Shown piece after piece: positions 19,850 to 30,452 of a stretch of DNA of 60,000 nt. How positions within the stretch are numbered: position 1 is the first letter of the stretch; every line of letters begins with the position of its first letter. The DNA is from Takakia lepidozioides. Lineage: Eukaryota; Streptophyta; Takakiopsida; Takakiales; Takakiaceae. The translations under genes were made by a program, and so were the position numbers. Under the pieces are notes generated by a model, which saw nothing but the letters and a program-made list of their open reading frames with translations, was not told the DNA's origin and searched no databases. The stretch is taken from contig CM060733.1 of the NCBI GenBank assembly GCA_030704615.1, positions 35,342,001-35,402,000 of the forward strand, written 5' to 3'.

Positions 19850-21604
19850 ATGGCCGACGAGGCACGGCAGTACGTAGACGAAGAGGAGGAGGAGGATTTG
19901 TTGTGTGTCCCTGCGGGCGAGCACGCTGGCGATTCTAGCAAAGATGTCCTTCGCCACCCAGCTCCTGCACCCTCGCTTCCCCAGAAACGCCCGTCGCCGG
20001 CAAAATCACCATCTGTAAGCACCTGCTCACTATGACGCCACATCTTCAGCATTTCTATGCATTGACATGCTGAGCATACCCATGAAGGAAGCATGCAAAT
20101 GTATAGAACGTGTCTGAGACTTTCTTAGCATTCCAGGATGTAAATGCACTTCCCACACAGAAGAGGTTGAAAGGTGGAAGCCACAGAAAATCTGGCAGTG
20201 GACGTGGCACAACTTTGAATGCAATCACATTTGGAAAGTTCTCACTTTGGGATTTCACATTGGGGAGATGGCATTGCTGGAGAAATTTTCATGTAGCAAG
20301 GAAGGGATGCCCGAGCATATAGGCAGTGAAACCCCACAATGGGATAGGAAATCAAGCCCTTTTGCTATATCTTCATCGTGTACACAGTTTGGGTTAAAGT
20401 CAAAGGCTCTTACTAAGAGGTTGATACACAGTGATGTTTCTGTTTACAACTAAAATGCAATGTCCATTCAAATGAGTCCATCTACCCACTGATGCAAGAG
20501 TATGCACGCTTTGATACAAGCATGCCAATGGTTTGTGAGGTCTCCCCACTAGGTAGGCTTTGGAATTGGCCATGTAGATTTGGCTCAGCCCCCACTTTTC
20601 AAGTTGGGTAAACAGAAGTATGGGGCACCTGATGAGTCTAAGGGGATGAGGACCTGCTCATAGTAGGATGAGTACAATCAAAGCATTAAAATGGCAAGTG
20701 CACGGCGTTAATTTTTTTTAAGTTGCCATGATTTCATTTGAATGCTTTGATTGACTTTAATGTTTGAATTGGTTTTTATTCTGTGCAGGCCAGGAAGAGG
20801 CGAGCTTCCATCGAAGGCGCTGCAGCTGTGGTGGGCAGTCCATCGGGGCGGGGGTTGTTCAAACAAGTCCCCAGGCGCAGCACGACCACCTCCACGACCT
20901 ATTCCACAGTACCCTCCGTACACACATTACCCACATGCCTACCCCACCCCCGATCAGTATGGCGCTGCGGACCCTTACAACCCGCACATCCAATACAAGC
21001 CCCCTCCAGGTGGTTACCCACAGCAGCCATATGCCCATTCTCCTCCACCTATTCCCCCTTACCTCCCAGACCCACATGCTTACCCGGCATCTACACGTCC
21101 ACCATACGAACCTTTTGGGCCATACGGTGGGCGATACCGTCCCGCCCCCATTCCCCATGGCAACCCCCAGCTGCCCCACCACCTGAGGAGGCAAAGGAAG
21201 ACATCCCTATGACCAAGAAGGAGCGAGCTAATGCTTTGAGGCGGGCGAACATGCGAGCCAGGGCACAGGCAATCCGAAACCATGATGCGCGAGAGGAAGA
21301 TGGACTCCCCCCTCAAGTGCTTCCGGTTGACAAAGCTGGAGAGCCCATTGGACCAGCACACAATACCTGGCATGCAGCCCTGAAAGGCCAGATGTGACGT
21401 TTGTGTGACATGTCAATGCATATTGCAGCGCAGGATGAATCTGTCATTGAAGAAATATACAGGATTCTAAACTCTACATTTGCGTACACGCCACGTGGTC
21501 TTGACTATGAGCACATGAGGAAGACACTTGGCATTGCTTTGAAAACCCAAAGACACGAGATCCATGCACTGTACAAGGCAGGCGAGGGGGGCCTGCGCAT
21601 CTGA
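19850..21604 (+). pseudogene. Unknown Pro/Tyr-rich protein with frameshifts and an in-frame stop
   Basis: Exon 1 (19850-20014) starts MADEARQYVDEEEEEDLLC and ends at a GTAAGC donor; exon 2 begins at 20789 after TGTGCAG, phase 0, reading ARKRRASIEGAAAVVG. Near 20850-20880 the sensible frame shifts to a Pro/Tyr-rich stretch (IPQYPPYTHYPHAYP, then repeated PP/PY groups). Near 21170 it shifts back to PPPEEAKEDIPMTKKERANALRRAN, a basic helical segment. A TGA at 21395 then interrupts the frame, which continues as DESVIEEIYRILNSTFAYTP to 21604. Two compensating frameshifts plus a stop indicate decay or assembly errors at G/C runs. The acidic start and the basic RKR and KKER patches suggest a nuclear protein. 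Family unknown. Confidence 0.5.
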
Positions 21605-21818
21605 AGGAAGCTCATTGGGACAGGCTGGTATCGTATTGGCAGACAGCAGGATTCAGTGCAAAAAGTGCCCTCATGAAGGTTGCAAATTCATCAATCAAGA
21701 AGCCTTCAAAAACAGGACGTGGTGGGAAGGCATCTGTTGAGGCTCGGCTTGTAAGTTCACACACCAGTCTTTTTGCCCTCTTTGCCTTGGCTGATTGTCG
21801 TTTATAATGTCAAACAGG

Positions 21819-22519
21819 CTAAGTCCTGGCAGAAGAGAGTAGAAAAGATTCTCAAGGACCTGGACCTGGATCCGCAAGTCTTGACCCTGCTGGATAAATC
21901 TGACTTAGAGGCTGTAGTGTCTGAAGCCATGTCTATTGCCATGAGATTGTCTGATGAAAATGAAGTTAGGCAGAGAACTTCCCTGAACTTGTTTCCAGTC
22001 AGTGACATGGGGGTGGACATCTTGGATGACCTCAAGGGTCTAGCCACTCTTGGCACTAGACTGAAATTTAAACTCAGGGCAGGAAGCCTACCTTTGAACA
22101 GCAAACAGAAGCAGAGAGGAAAGGGAGAGTGCAATTGTCCGTTGTGTGGGCAATCTGAAGACAGTATTCATTTTCTGATACACTGTCCGGGGTTCTCTCA
22201 CCAAAGAGACGCTCTCTTCAATTCAATCAAGGGAATTGTGCATGTACCCCTGTTTACCAACTTAGAAAGTCTCGAGGCTGAGCCAAAAGCCGCGGCCCTC
22301 CTGAGGCCTAGTTTTTGGGCAAATCACACCCAGCAGATTGATGCTTGTGTGAAGGGTTTTCTAGAGGATATTTGGAAAACCCGGGTTAATTCTTTATATG
22401 AAGGTAAGTCTTACTACCAACGTCAGCCCCTAACAGAGGTAGGTTATGTTCCTTTTGTTCCCGCTCAAACTGGGCGCGGGGTCAATGGCCACAAGGCTAC
22501 GACAAACAACGTCTTATGA
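21819..22519 (+). pseudogene. 5'-truncated LINE ORF2 C-terminus with zinc knuckle
   Basis: The open frame gives about 233 residues after CAAACAG at 21818. It ends with a region typical of the C-terminus of non-LTR retrotransposon ORF2: a helical segment (LGTRLKFKLRAGSLPLNSK), then the cysteine motif ECNCPLCGQSEDSIHFLIHC (C-x2-C...H...C), then LFNSIKGIV and a further helical tail to the stop at 22519. Endonuclease and reverse transcriptase domains are absent, so this is a dead 5'-truncated insertion, the usual outcome of target-primed reverse transcription. No poly(A) tail or target duplication is evident just downstream. Confidence 0.65.
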
Positions 22520-24119
22520 GTACAATCTATAATGGGGTGTCCATTTCCCCCATTTTACACCATGTTAGGAGGGAAGTACGAAGTGCCACCAGGCTTTGTC
22601 ATTGAATTCTCCAAATTATGTGGAGTGCAATCAGGTTTTTCTTGAAGGGGTGCTGCTTGTGAAGTGAACTAAAGTGTTCATTCACCTTGTCGCAAAGTGC
22701 TTGTAGGCTTTTCTTTAAGGGGGGAGGCAGGTTTCTTGAATTACGCTTCATTTCCCGAGTGCTACTAGCCTTTTCTATTGCAGGGACACCCTACCCAGCG
22801 CATCTTTAAGGGTGGAGGTGTGTCCAAGAGTCACTTCAATAGCGAATCAAATGGACTGTTTTTTGTGGAAGGAGTTTTTTGTGAGTGCTACGTAGTAGTC
22901 ATCTGTAAAATTGGGCGAGGTTGCAATCGTCAAGTACAATGGTAATGTTTCTTACTTGGTCCTGGCAAGTGGTCAGTAATACAGTTTGCCAGACTTCTTG
23001 AAGGAGATAGAGACCCAGTTTTGCAATTTTGTTATGCCTTGGTTACATTTCTGTATTTCTTCCAATTGGGTCTCGCCATGGTCAGAATAGTGGTGCAACT
23101 TCATGTAAGTTGTCCCTCATGTTCATCAAGAAAGGCAAGTAGAATCATATGAAAGTTATATTCGGGGAGTGCGAGGTCTATGTGACGATGTGATTTTCAC
23201 CAGTTGCTGCTTAGACATATTGTGTTGATGTCGTTGCCTGGGAGCTGCTCTCATTCTCTGATTTCAGATTATGTCTACTGGCAGAGTTGTGAAGCTGCAT
23301 GAAATTGTTGCTTTCTGAGTTCTGGAGGCGCAATAATTTGTACTAAGCCATTCCCCAAATGAATGAAACTCATTATTAAGAGCTTATTTGCACTTGATTG
23401 TTTCAACCATGACTTGATGGTGAGGAAACTAGCATGCACTCATGCTTGGGGAATTTCCAATCGGATCTGACATCCAAAGTGGGCTTTAATTTGGACTGTT
23501 TGTATGTAATCAGCTAGGTGAGGTTGGGTTTTTTGGAATGATGGAATTGTGACCTGTTAGTGTGTAGCGGGTGGGGTCCTCATTTTACATACCAATCTGT
23601 AAGTGTGGATAGAGGAGGGTCTGATCAGAGTTGTCGTGCAATGATGATGTCAGGGCAGTATTTGAAACTGCAATAGTGAGTGTGAGTGTGAGTGTTAACA
23701 TGACTTTTTGTGGTCATTAACATAGGGTAGTGCTGTGCTGGTGATTACTCTTATGCATTAGCTGCATTTGTCACTCAACTCTCTGTATTACTGCAGACAT
23801 AGTGACTACGTTAGTGGGCGCGGGGATACCAATATTGGTTGCATCCCAATAGTATGTTTGACAAACCTCTGTTCAATCACTGTTGTCCCAGAATGGTATG
23901 TCGCTCGTCATGGCTGACCATGCTAGCATACTGAGCTGGTACATGACAAATGCAGGCACAGGAGCGAGGCCAAAGTCCATCGTTGCATGAAATCCAGGAA
24001 GGTTCAGTAAGCAGAACATTGACCAGCGAGCGGATGGTTGAGATCCACGTGATCATTCTTTCTCCCATTTTTTGTCGATTATTTTGTTCTAGGCATTTTC
24101 CCTACCAGCGGCATGATGT
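22520..24119. other. 1.6 kb without recognisable genes
   Basis: No supported coding region or RNA gene. The first part may be the LINE 3' untranslated region. GT/TG-rich, with a short (GTGAGT)n run near 23677-23695. The last part (about 23950-24110) may contain an upstream exon of the FCP1-like gene, but I cannot fix its limits. Confidence 0.4.
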
Positions 24120-25281
24120 TCTCATGTTGTTCATGGACTTGCGTGGACCTGGCAGGAGGGGACCTCTGGGTATTCAGCAATTGCTCGCAAAGTGGAGGAT
24201 ATGGAAAGAGCACAGGGTGCACAACACAAAGATATAATGGATTTGAAGGCTACAATATCACATGTGATGATGTACCAGAAGGCCATGGCTGAGAAATTTG
24301 GGATCAACATTTCCTCACCTGCCTTAGTGGGCTCGTCCATAGCAAACAGCTCGTGCATCGCTGGCCCTTCAGCCTCGAGACGTCTGGAGGACAGGTTTGA
24401 CTTGCCTGGCATGTCACCAGGTAATGTCACTCCAGTTGATGCATTCGAGGATGATGTGCAGGTGGAGCATGTTGGCCCAGGTGGAGGGGAGGACACCCCT
24501 ACCAAGGAACTTACGCATCCTCGTGCAGTTCTGTCACACTGTGCGGTAGTGGAGGCGCCTGCAGAACTCCGGCCTGCTGCTGTCGCGGTGGGGACATCTG
24601 AGACAACCTTGGACATTGACCTTGTTTCCCCGCGGGCAGATATTACCCAGCAACCCACGGTTGTCACTTCCACTCCCAACCTTCAATTCATAAAGAGGAA
24701 TGTTGTGCACACAACAGTGAAGAAGGGCAAGCATTTGCTCATCCTAGATATTAATGGCTTGATGTGTGAGTGCGTCCATGTCGGGAGCGGTAATGCGTTT
24801 GTGGTTCCAAATGGCCTTGAGCACAAATTATGTGGTAGCAAGATGGTCGTTGTAAGGCCTGGTTGCAAAGCTTTTTTGGACAAGTGTTTTGAACACTTTG
24901 AAGTGGCAGCATGGTCTTGTATGCAACCACGTAACTTCCTACCCACAGTGGACTGGCTTTTCCATGGGCACGGTGACCTTGCATTCAAGTGGGATGGGGG
25001 ATATTGTGAGCAGTCCACTAACATGGATGGGAGCCTGCCCATGAAACCACGGTTTTTGAAGAACCCTATCTACAGTGTGGCGGGGCAACTGTGACTGGAA
25101 TCCTGAAACCACTCTTCTTGTTGACGACACACCGCACAAGGGGTCGAACAATCCAGCATACAGCGCAATTTTCCCACTGCCTTGGAGAAGTTGTTCTGTA
25201 GAGGCGCACAATGATAATTTTCTTCTGACCAGCTTATGGCCCTTCTTGGAGGGGGTAGCTAAGGCTCCGAGCATTCCATAA
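24120..25281 (+). pseudogene. FCP1/NIF-like HAD phosphatase domain gene with a frameshift
   Basis: The open frame runs from about 24120, after a possible acceptor, through VEDMERAQGAQHKD (predicted coiled coil) and an acidic linker to LLILDINGLMCECVHVG, the first motif of an FCP1-homology (HAD) phosphatase. As in many plant relatives, the second Asp of DxDG is replaced (D-I-N-G). Then come VVVRPGCKAFLDKCFEHFEVAAW, MKPRFLKNPIYS and, in another frame from 25075, ETTLLVDDTPHKGSNNP, the DD motif near the end of the domain, and LWPFLEGVAKAPSIP to the stop at 25281. The frame change at 25075-25094 falls inside a conserved segment and has no room for an intron, so this copy is broken or misread. Intact relatives dephosphorylate Ser/Thr in nuclear proteins such as the RNA polymerase II tail. 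Confidence 0.62.
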
Positions 25282-25596
25282 TATCTCAAAGGGCAACCCA
25301 CATTTGGGCAACAAGCTATCAGCCCTAGAGCCATTCAGCCTCGCCATGTAACATACTTTGTAGTGTGGTACACACTGCCAGACATTAGAGGCATTTTTGT
25401 GTGACTCCCTTGTGCCATTGCCAGCCTCATTTGTGCTTAAGTTGTGGCAGTAATCAATGTTGTGATAGAGTTTGTCAAATTACTGTCGCAATGTGAACTG
25501 TAGGCATTGACAGTTTGGGTGCATCTTATTGTGTTAGTGTAATTTGAGTTCGCAGTGTAGATAATATATATTTTTGGTGCTTGTTGGTTGGTTGTA
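25282..25596. other. Spacer or intron between the FCP1-like and TNP1-like exons
   Basis: No gene seen. AT-rich toward the right, ending in ATATATATTTTTGG and TTGGTTGTAG at 25597, which looks like an intron 3' end. Confidence 0.35.
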
Positions 25597-25597
25597 G

Positions 25598-26124
25598 GTG
25601 GTTGGCCACAAACGAGGCCCCCCAAGTCAAAGGGCAGCACACCTTCACCCTTTCAGGAAGCCGACACCACTGATCCCTGATTCGCAGAATGGGGTAAGTC
25701 TATGCATCTGCTATTCTCCCCTTCCCTGACTTGGATAGACAAATTGTTATTAGCTCATTGTAGACCTTGTAGACACAATACGTTCCACGATCCGTGTTCC
25801 ATAATTCTCATGCAATCTGCCATGTTTGGGGTGGGATGGCAGTTCGTGGTGGGAGACCATGTCAAGCTCATAGACACTGTTTCGCGATCAACAGCCGGAT
25901 CTGGCCGCATTGCTGGTCTCCAAGGGATGGAGGTGAGTGAAGGGTACCCTGTCGTGCCAGAAGGCTATGTGGCCATCCACATTGATGATGTCCGCATTCC
26001 CAATGCCCCTCTACCATATCACAACAAATCCATGAAGCCTCATCACACTAAGTTGGGAGACACTGTAGGTTACATTACTGTGTGGAGTGACAAACTAGTG
26101 AAGACCTTGCAGACAAAGAGATGA
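25598..26124 (+). CDS. TNP1/En-Spm-like C-terminal domain (two exons)
   Basis: A first exon of about 95 bases (from TTGTAG at 25597 to a GTAAGT donor near 25694) reads VVGHKRGPPSQRAA...FRKPTPLIPDSQNG. A second open stretch at about 25800-26124 reads GWQFVVGDHVKLIDTVS, GSGRIAGLQGMEV, VPEGYVAIHIDDVRIPNAPLP and KLGDTVGYITVWSDKLVKT, then stops. The pattern of a small beta-rich module, an APLP motif and a final G-D-x-V-G-x(3)-x-W resembles the C-terminal domain of plant TNP1/En-Spm-type transposon proteins. I infer a CACTA-type remnant. It may be part of one larger degenerate element together with exons from 19850. Exon limits are approximate. Confidence 0.45.
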
Positions 26125-26496
26125 GGCAGGTCGGCTAGCATTGTGGATTTCATGGGGATTTCCACCTCTGCCTCATCCGGATTTGACAACTACGGTAACT
26201 TATAGTAGTGACAGATTCTCTGAATTGACTGTCCAATTTTGATAGCAATCACATGTTGGATTTCCTCATGCATGTTGTTGCAAACTTATGCCTCATTAAT
26301 GAGCAATGTGGTGGTAGGTGGTATGTCCCCATTGCACACACTATGGTTGGTTATGTTGCTGCTGGGAGAATGTGGTTGATAATGGTGATGCTGGATGGTG
26401 ATGTTGCTGCTATTTGTGCTCTTTCAGAATTACGTCTGTGCCATTCTGTGCCTAACGTCTTGCTGTATACATGATTGTGATGTTGTATGGCATATG
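26125..26496. other. Spacer without genes
   Basis: GT-rich sequence with several GATGTTGCTGCT-like repeats; no supported ORF. Confidence 0.35.
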
Positions 26497-27190
26497 CACG
26501 TGGCACCCTATTGGCTGCCTCTGTGGCATATCCACGTGTCCGTCCAGAGTCATAACCATGAGTACCGAACCCAATATGATACGTGTATGAGCATATTACA
26601 TTCCGACACGTGACCCCCTAAGGTTCCCTTGCAGTTGGTCCTATGACTCCATATGCAAAACATCCAGTCAAATGTATGTCTACGAAGTAGCATGTGAGGT
26701 TTAGAGGATCGTGCACGTGGCACCACCTGGGACTACAACGTCCTCATGGAATCCCCTGTTCATGGAATATACCGTACTGCGCTAGTCGTAGGTATGACTG
26801 GCAAGAATCCACTGCAGCTCCCGAAAGTCCAGCACGTGGGCACACACGAACGTGGCACGTGGTGTCCCCAGATGCTGCCATGTGTTGACCCCATATTTCC
26901 CCCCATCAAGACATACATGTGACTGCGACGCCCCATCCCACACAGTGACACGTGGCAATGATAGGTCGCACCACGCATTTCTTCTATGACGCAACACGTG
27001 CTGTCGTTTAATTCCCTCGTCCGCTGTCATAGCTGGCAGTCAGGGATGGCGTCGTAGTCTGACACGTGGCATGTTCTGTAGCCACTACGTGTCTGTCTTA
27101 CACCGCGGCTGACATGGACTACACTGTCCGTTCAGTCATTCAGTAATGCCAGCGTGTATGACTACCCCCATAGTTGCTCTGGCGCCACGT
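26497..27190. promoter_or_regulatory. Cluster of ACGTG (G-box-like) sites
   Basis: About eleven CACGTG/ACGTGGC/ACGTGTC cores in 700 bases, for example CACGTGGCAC (26497), CACGTGTC (26532), GACACGTGAC (about 26603), GCACGTGGCACC (about 26709), CACGTGGGC (about 26834), ACGTGGCACGTGG (about 26852), GACACGTGGCA (about 26944) and GACACGTGGCA (about 27060). Many are in a TGACACGTGGCA context. In plants such cores bind bZIP/bHLH factors. The cluster lies just upstream of a retrotransposon fragment and may be an LTR or regulatory part of another element. Confidence 0.5.
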
Positions 27191-27330
27191 CACAGCCAGC
27201 CTGGAGAGTCATATCTGCCATGTCACAACTGACTAGGGCTTTACGTCTTCAGAGTCAGGAAGTCGTAAATGGCTTCCATGACTGCATTTGCAGTCATAAC
27301 ACAGAGACGTAAAAGCCGCAATTTGTTGTA

Positions 27331-28776
27331 TTGTTAGCACAAGGACCGGTGGAAGGCAAAGCACCACGGAAGCTCACCCAGGGCGAGATGAATGAGCTCA
27401 GACTGCAGGTGCAGAACATTGCCACAACTACTATAGACAATGTCTATAGTAGAATAGCGGAGCTACAGGAGGATGTAGAAGGCCTGCAGACTCAGGTGGA
27501 TGACCTGAGTTCAAATATTGACAAGAGAGTCTTTGTACCTGAGGAGCAGCTGATGGCTACTTATTTACAGGCCAGAACTCTAATTGTTCAGTCTTCTTCG
27601 CAAGGGGTGCAGGAGATGCCAGTGGTAGAAGGGCTAGTGGTACCAATACCACAACAAGTGACTGTGCAGGTAGCTGACCCTGTTGTTACTACAGCCACAC
27701 CACAGCCTGAGGTATGGGGGGATGCTGCTTTTAACCCACCTAAGACTCCTGCTGCAAGGGAGTACAGTCGGGCTATGATTATGCCCTTCAACCAAATTCC
27801 CATTGTGTTGGATTTGGCTTGGAAGGAATTTAGTCCGCCACAGTCGTTGGCTCATTACTACCAGATCATGCGCATTTGGCTGCCAGTGGCGACTAGGACT
27901 AAGGTTCTTCCGAACAATCGACCCATTGAGGATCATCACTTTGCGAGGTACTGGTCTGAAGCAGGTACCATGTTGAAGGAATTAATTGCCTTCCAAGTTG
28001 TACATGGGTACATTTATACCAAAACCAAGGAGGTATCAAGTATTGTCATGGGCTGTGGATTATACTATGCTGCTTGTTTTCTGGCACGTTATCACATTGA
28101 GCAGCAGAAGATGCAATCGCAATTTTTGAGTTATTCCAGTGGGGATCATTGGGTCTTACCTTCAGTGTCACCTCATATGTACCTATATGATGCAAAAGTT
28201 ATGATGCAGAAGGATTCCCAACTTCGTTCATGGTTTCATTCGACTTGGAATAATTTGACAACACAGAAATTCGGCCCTGAGGATATTTTCTTTAAGGGAC
28301 ATGAGGCATGGAAATACTTGCACTGTTCCCAAGTCATTGGCACACCTCTTACCTATACAGATAAGGAGTTCAGGACGTTCACTAATTTTGCGTGCCAACG
28401 CTTACAACAAGTTGTACAATTTAAACTTCCAGATATGATTGGACAACATTGTATGCCACATAGGATTCCACTTAAAGTTCGGCCGTTAAAACACCTGAGG
28501 GGCGACGAGGATTCTGATACTACTGTTTCTTCAGCGGACTCTTTTGACATGGCAGAAGACTATGCACTTCAGATGGCAGAGAAGAAACGACGGGGATCTC
28601 CTATGCCTGAGAGGTTACCCCGTTATCAGCCAAAGGAGGGTCAGACATTTCCAGGTAGTGCTCAATCATCTCCATCAACCAGTGACAGGATTCGGGCTCG
28701 CACACGGAGTCCTTCACGAGACTCTCACCGTCGGAAGGGTGCTCGCTCACAAAGGTTTGCTAATCCCAAACAGTAA
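27331..28776 (+). pseudogene. C-terminal part of the retrotransposon extra ORF (ORF3)
   Basis: 481 open codons, colinear with the last 460 residues of the extra ORF of the full element (minus, 47300-45850). Shared segments include LAQGPVEGKAPRKLTQ, a coiled coil (MNELRLQVQNIATTT, VYSRIAELQEDV), NPPKTPAAREYSRAM, IPIVLDLAWKEFSPPQS, YYQIMRIWLPVATRTKVL, VMGCGLYYAACFL, SSGDHWVLPSV and a Ser/Arg-rich tail (LKHLRGDEDSDTTVSS, RRGSPMPERLPRYQP). The frame is unbroken although the fragment cannot be autonomous, so it is either young or still under some constraint. I do not recognise the family; it is not a typical envelope, having no signal peptide or membrane anchor. Function unknown. Confidence 0.72.
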
Positions 28777-28797
28777 ACCGTGAGGACATGGCTTTTT

Positions 28798-28815
28798 GAG
28801 AGGGGGAGGGGTAAA
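28798..28815 (+). promoter_or_regulatory. Polypurine tract of the fragment
   Basis: GAGAGGGGGAGGGGTAAA directly before the LTR start TGTTAGAGG. The full element has GAGGGGGAAGGGGTAA in the same position. It primes plus-strand DNA synthesis in LTR retrotransposons. Confidence 0.75.
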
Positions 28816-29709
28816 TGTTAGAGGGCTGCTTGGGACTTAGACGCTTTTACGGGTTCTGTGGGGTACCCTTAATTTTTGCGCAGACTGAGACCAACATGAG
28901 CCTTAGGGGTGGCAACAGCAGGCTTTAGGGGGGTTACACAGCCCGACACAGCTTTACACAGCCTGTCACAGCCAACACAGCCCAATACAGCCCGCCACAG
29001 CTTCGCACAGCCGACACAGCCCGACACAGCCCGACACAGCCTTACACAACCAGTCACAGCTCGGCACAGCTTGACACAGCCTATCACAGTACATGGGGAA
29101 CAGTTATCATTGGCAAGGAACGACTGTGAGGGAACGACATCTGCAGAAGTAACGTGTTACTTCAGGGATGACGGTTAATTAGTTAGGTGGTTAGAACAAC
29201 TTGCGGGCAGATAAGGAGAGCGGCAACGGAAAGAAGGGACACACTTCATGGGGAGCGTTTCTGGGTCAGGCATGAGAGGAGATCAGGCGGGGAGCAAGAA
29301 GGAGGAAAGATGAACAGTAGATGCTGATTACCTGCAGAGCTGTAGTGAAACTGTAGGGCAGATTAGAGTCACCATGGCATTGGCCTGATACCTGATAAAT
29401 CATAATCTGATACTTATTCGATACAATCACACTGTGTAGAGAGACATGAGTGAAGCTGTGGAATGAATGCATGATTAACTGGAACTTAGTAGATATTGAA
29501 GCAATCTGATGCTTCAGTATACATGGTAAGGTAAATTGATAACATGAAGGCAAGAAGGAATACAAATAGGAAGCACAACCATGATTCACTAGCTGCAGAT
29601 CATGACTGATTGTTCTGAGTGGGCTGAGTGCTTAGAGATATCCAACTCTTCTATCTTGGAGTTTCTACCTCGGATAGCGAAGGGATGGGTGAATAAAAGC
29701 CGCTTGACA
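28816..29709 (+). repeat. 3' LTR of the fragment (894 bp)
   Basis: Begins TGTTAGAGG and ends AGCCGCTTGACA, matching the LTR ends of the full element (TGTTAGAGG...CCGCGCGACA). It contains a shortened CACAGCC tandem tract (28936-29093). It is about 170-185 bases shorter than the LTRs at 44750 and 57127, mostly because of that tract. Confidence 0.82.
28936..29093 (+). repeat. CACAGCC(CGA) tandem tract in the LTR
   Basis: Roughly 15 units of CACAGCCxxA, mostly 10 bases (CACAGCCCGA) with 5-base steps and variants. The same motif fills 45380-45690, 57765-58085 and 50097-50396 in the other element. Confidence 0.85.
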
Positions 29710-30452
29710 GAAACCTACCAAAAATCATCCGGAGATTCCAGCCTTATAGCAATGGGCCCAGCTCATTTATGCATGACATACCAAAAAATGAGATAGGTGG
29801 GCGATGCACGGATTTGATCCATAATTTCTCTGCCATATATGCATGCAGGTCCCAAATGGGGGCTGAAGGAGTGCGGAGAAGTCCTCGTGACAGTAGAAAA
29901 GGCAGAAGCGGGGGCCATGGTTGCGGCCATGGTAACTCTTGCGCGCACTCGAAATCATGGGCGACATTCCAGTGATTAATACAGTCCCGGTATGAGATAG
30001 CTGATAAGTCTGCTACGTTGCTGTTGAGGGAGGTAGAAACCGACGCTCCGGTGGGAAGCTCGAGTTGGAGTAGGAGACATCACAAAGCACACCGCGATAA
30101 GTGTAGGCTGGTGAAACTCGCACTAAAAGAACCATGGTATAGCTTAAAAGAAGCATAGTGAAGGAAAGGTGCGAGGTGTAGCTAAAGCAGGAGGAGAGGC
30201 GACGGAACCACCTCGTGACAACACCAAGTTCGGTATCAGAATCCATGGCGGCGGCCATGGCTAAAAGTAGAGAACTAGGTAAAGTAGCGGTACGGATAAA
30301 CTGGAAGCTGAAAAAGACAAGGATATTGACAGTTTGGCGGAACCCTATAGAGATAGTCATGGATAAGGGTATAGCTAAGAAGCAACAAAGATTACTGAGG
30401 GAGGGCGGAGCGGCGCTCCGCCCCCATGGTGCAACGTGATACGCGGCGATTA
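29710..30452. other. Spacer without a supported gene
   Basis: Small ORFs only, none convincing. A GC-rich part (about 29870-29950) and repeated GCGGCCATGG (29925 and 30251) are present. Confidence 0.35.

Larger units (their letters stand above)
27331..29709 (+). mobile_element. 3' fragment of a Ty3/gypsy element of the same family as 44750-58205
   Basis: Contains the C-terminal part of the extra ORF, the polypurine tract and one LTR, all colinear with the minus-strand element at 44750-58205. Similarity starts abruptly at the codons LAQGPVEGKAPRKLT, where the full element continues far upstream, so gag and pol are missing. Either a truncation or an overlap with an older sequence explains it. 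Confidence 0.8.
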
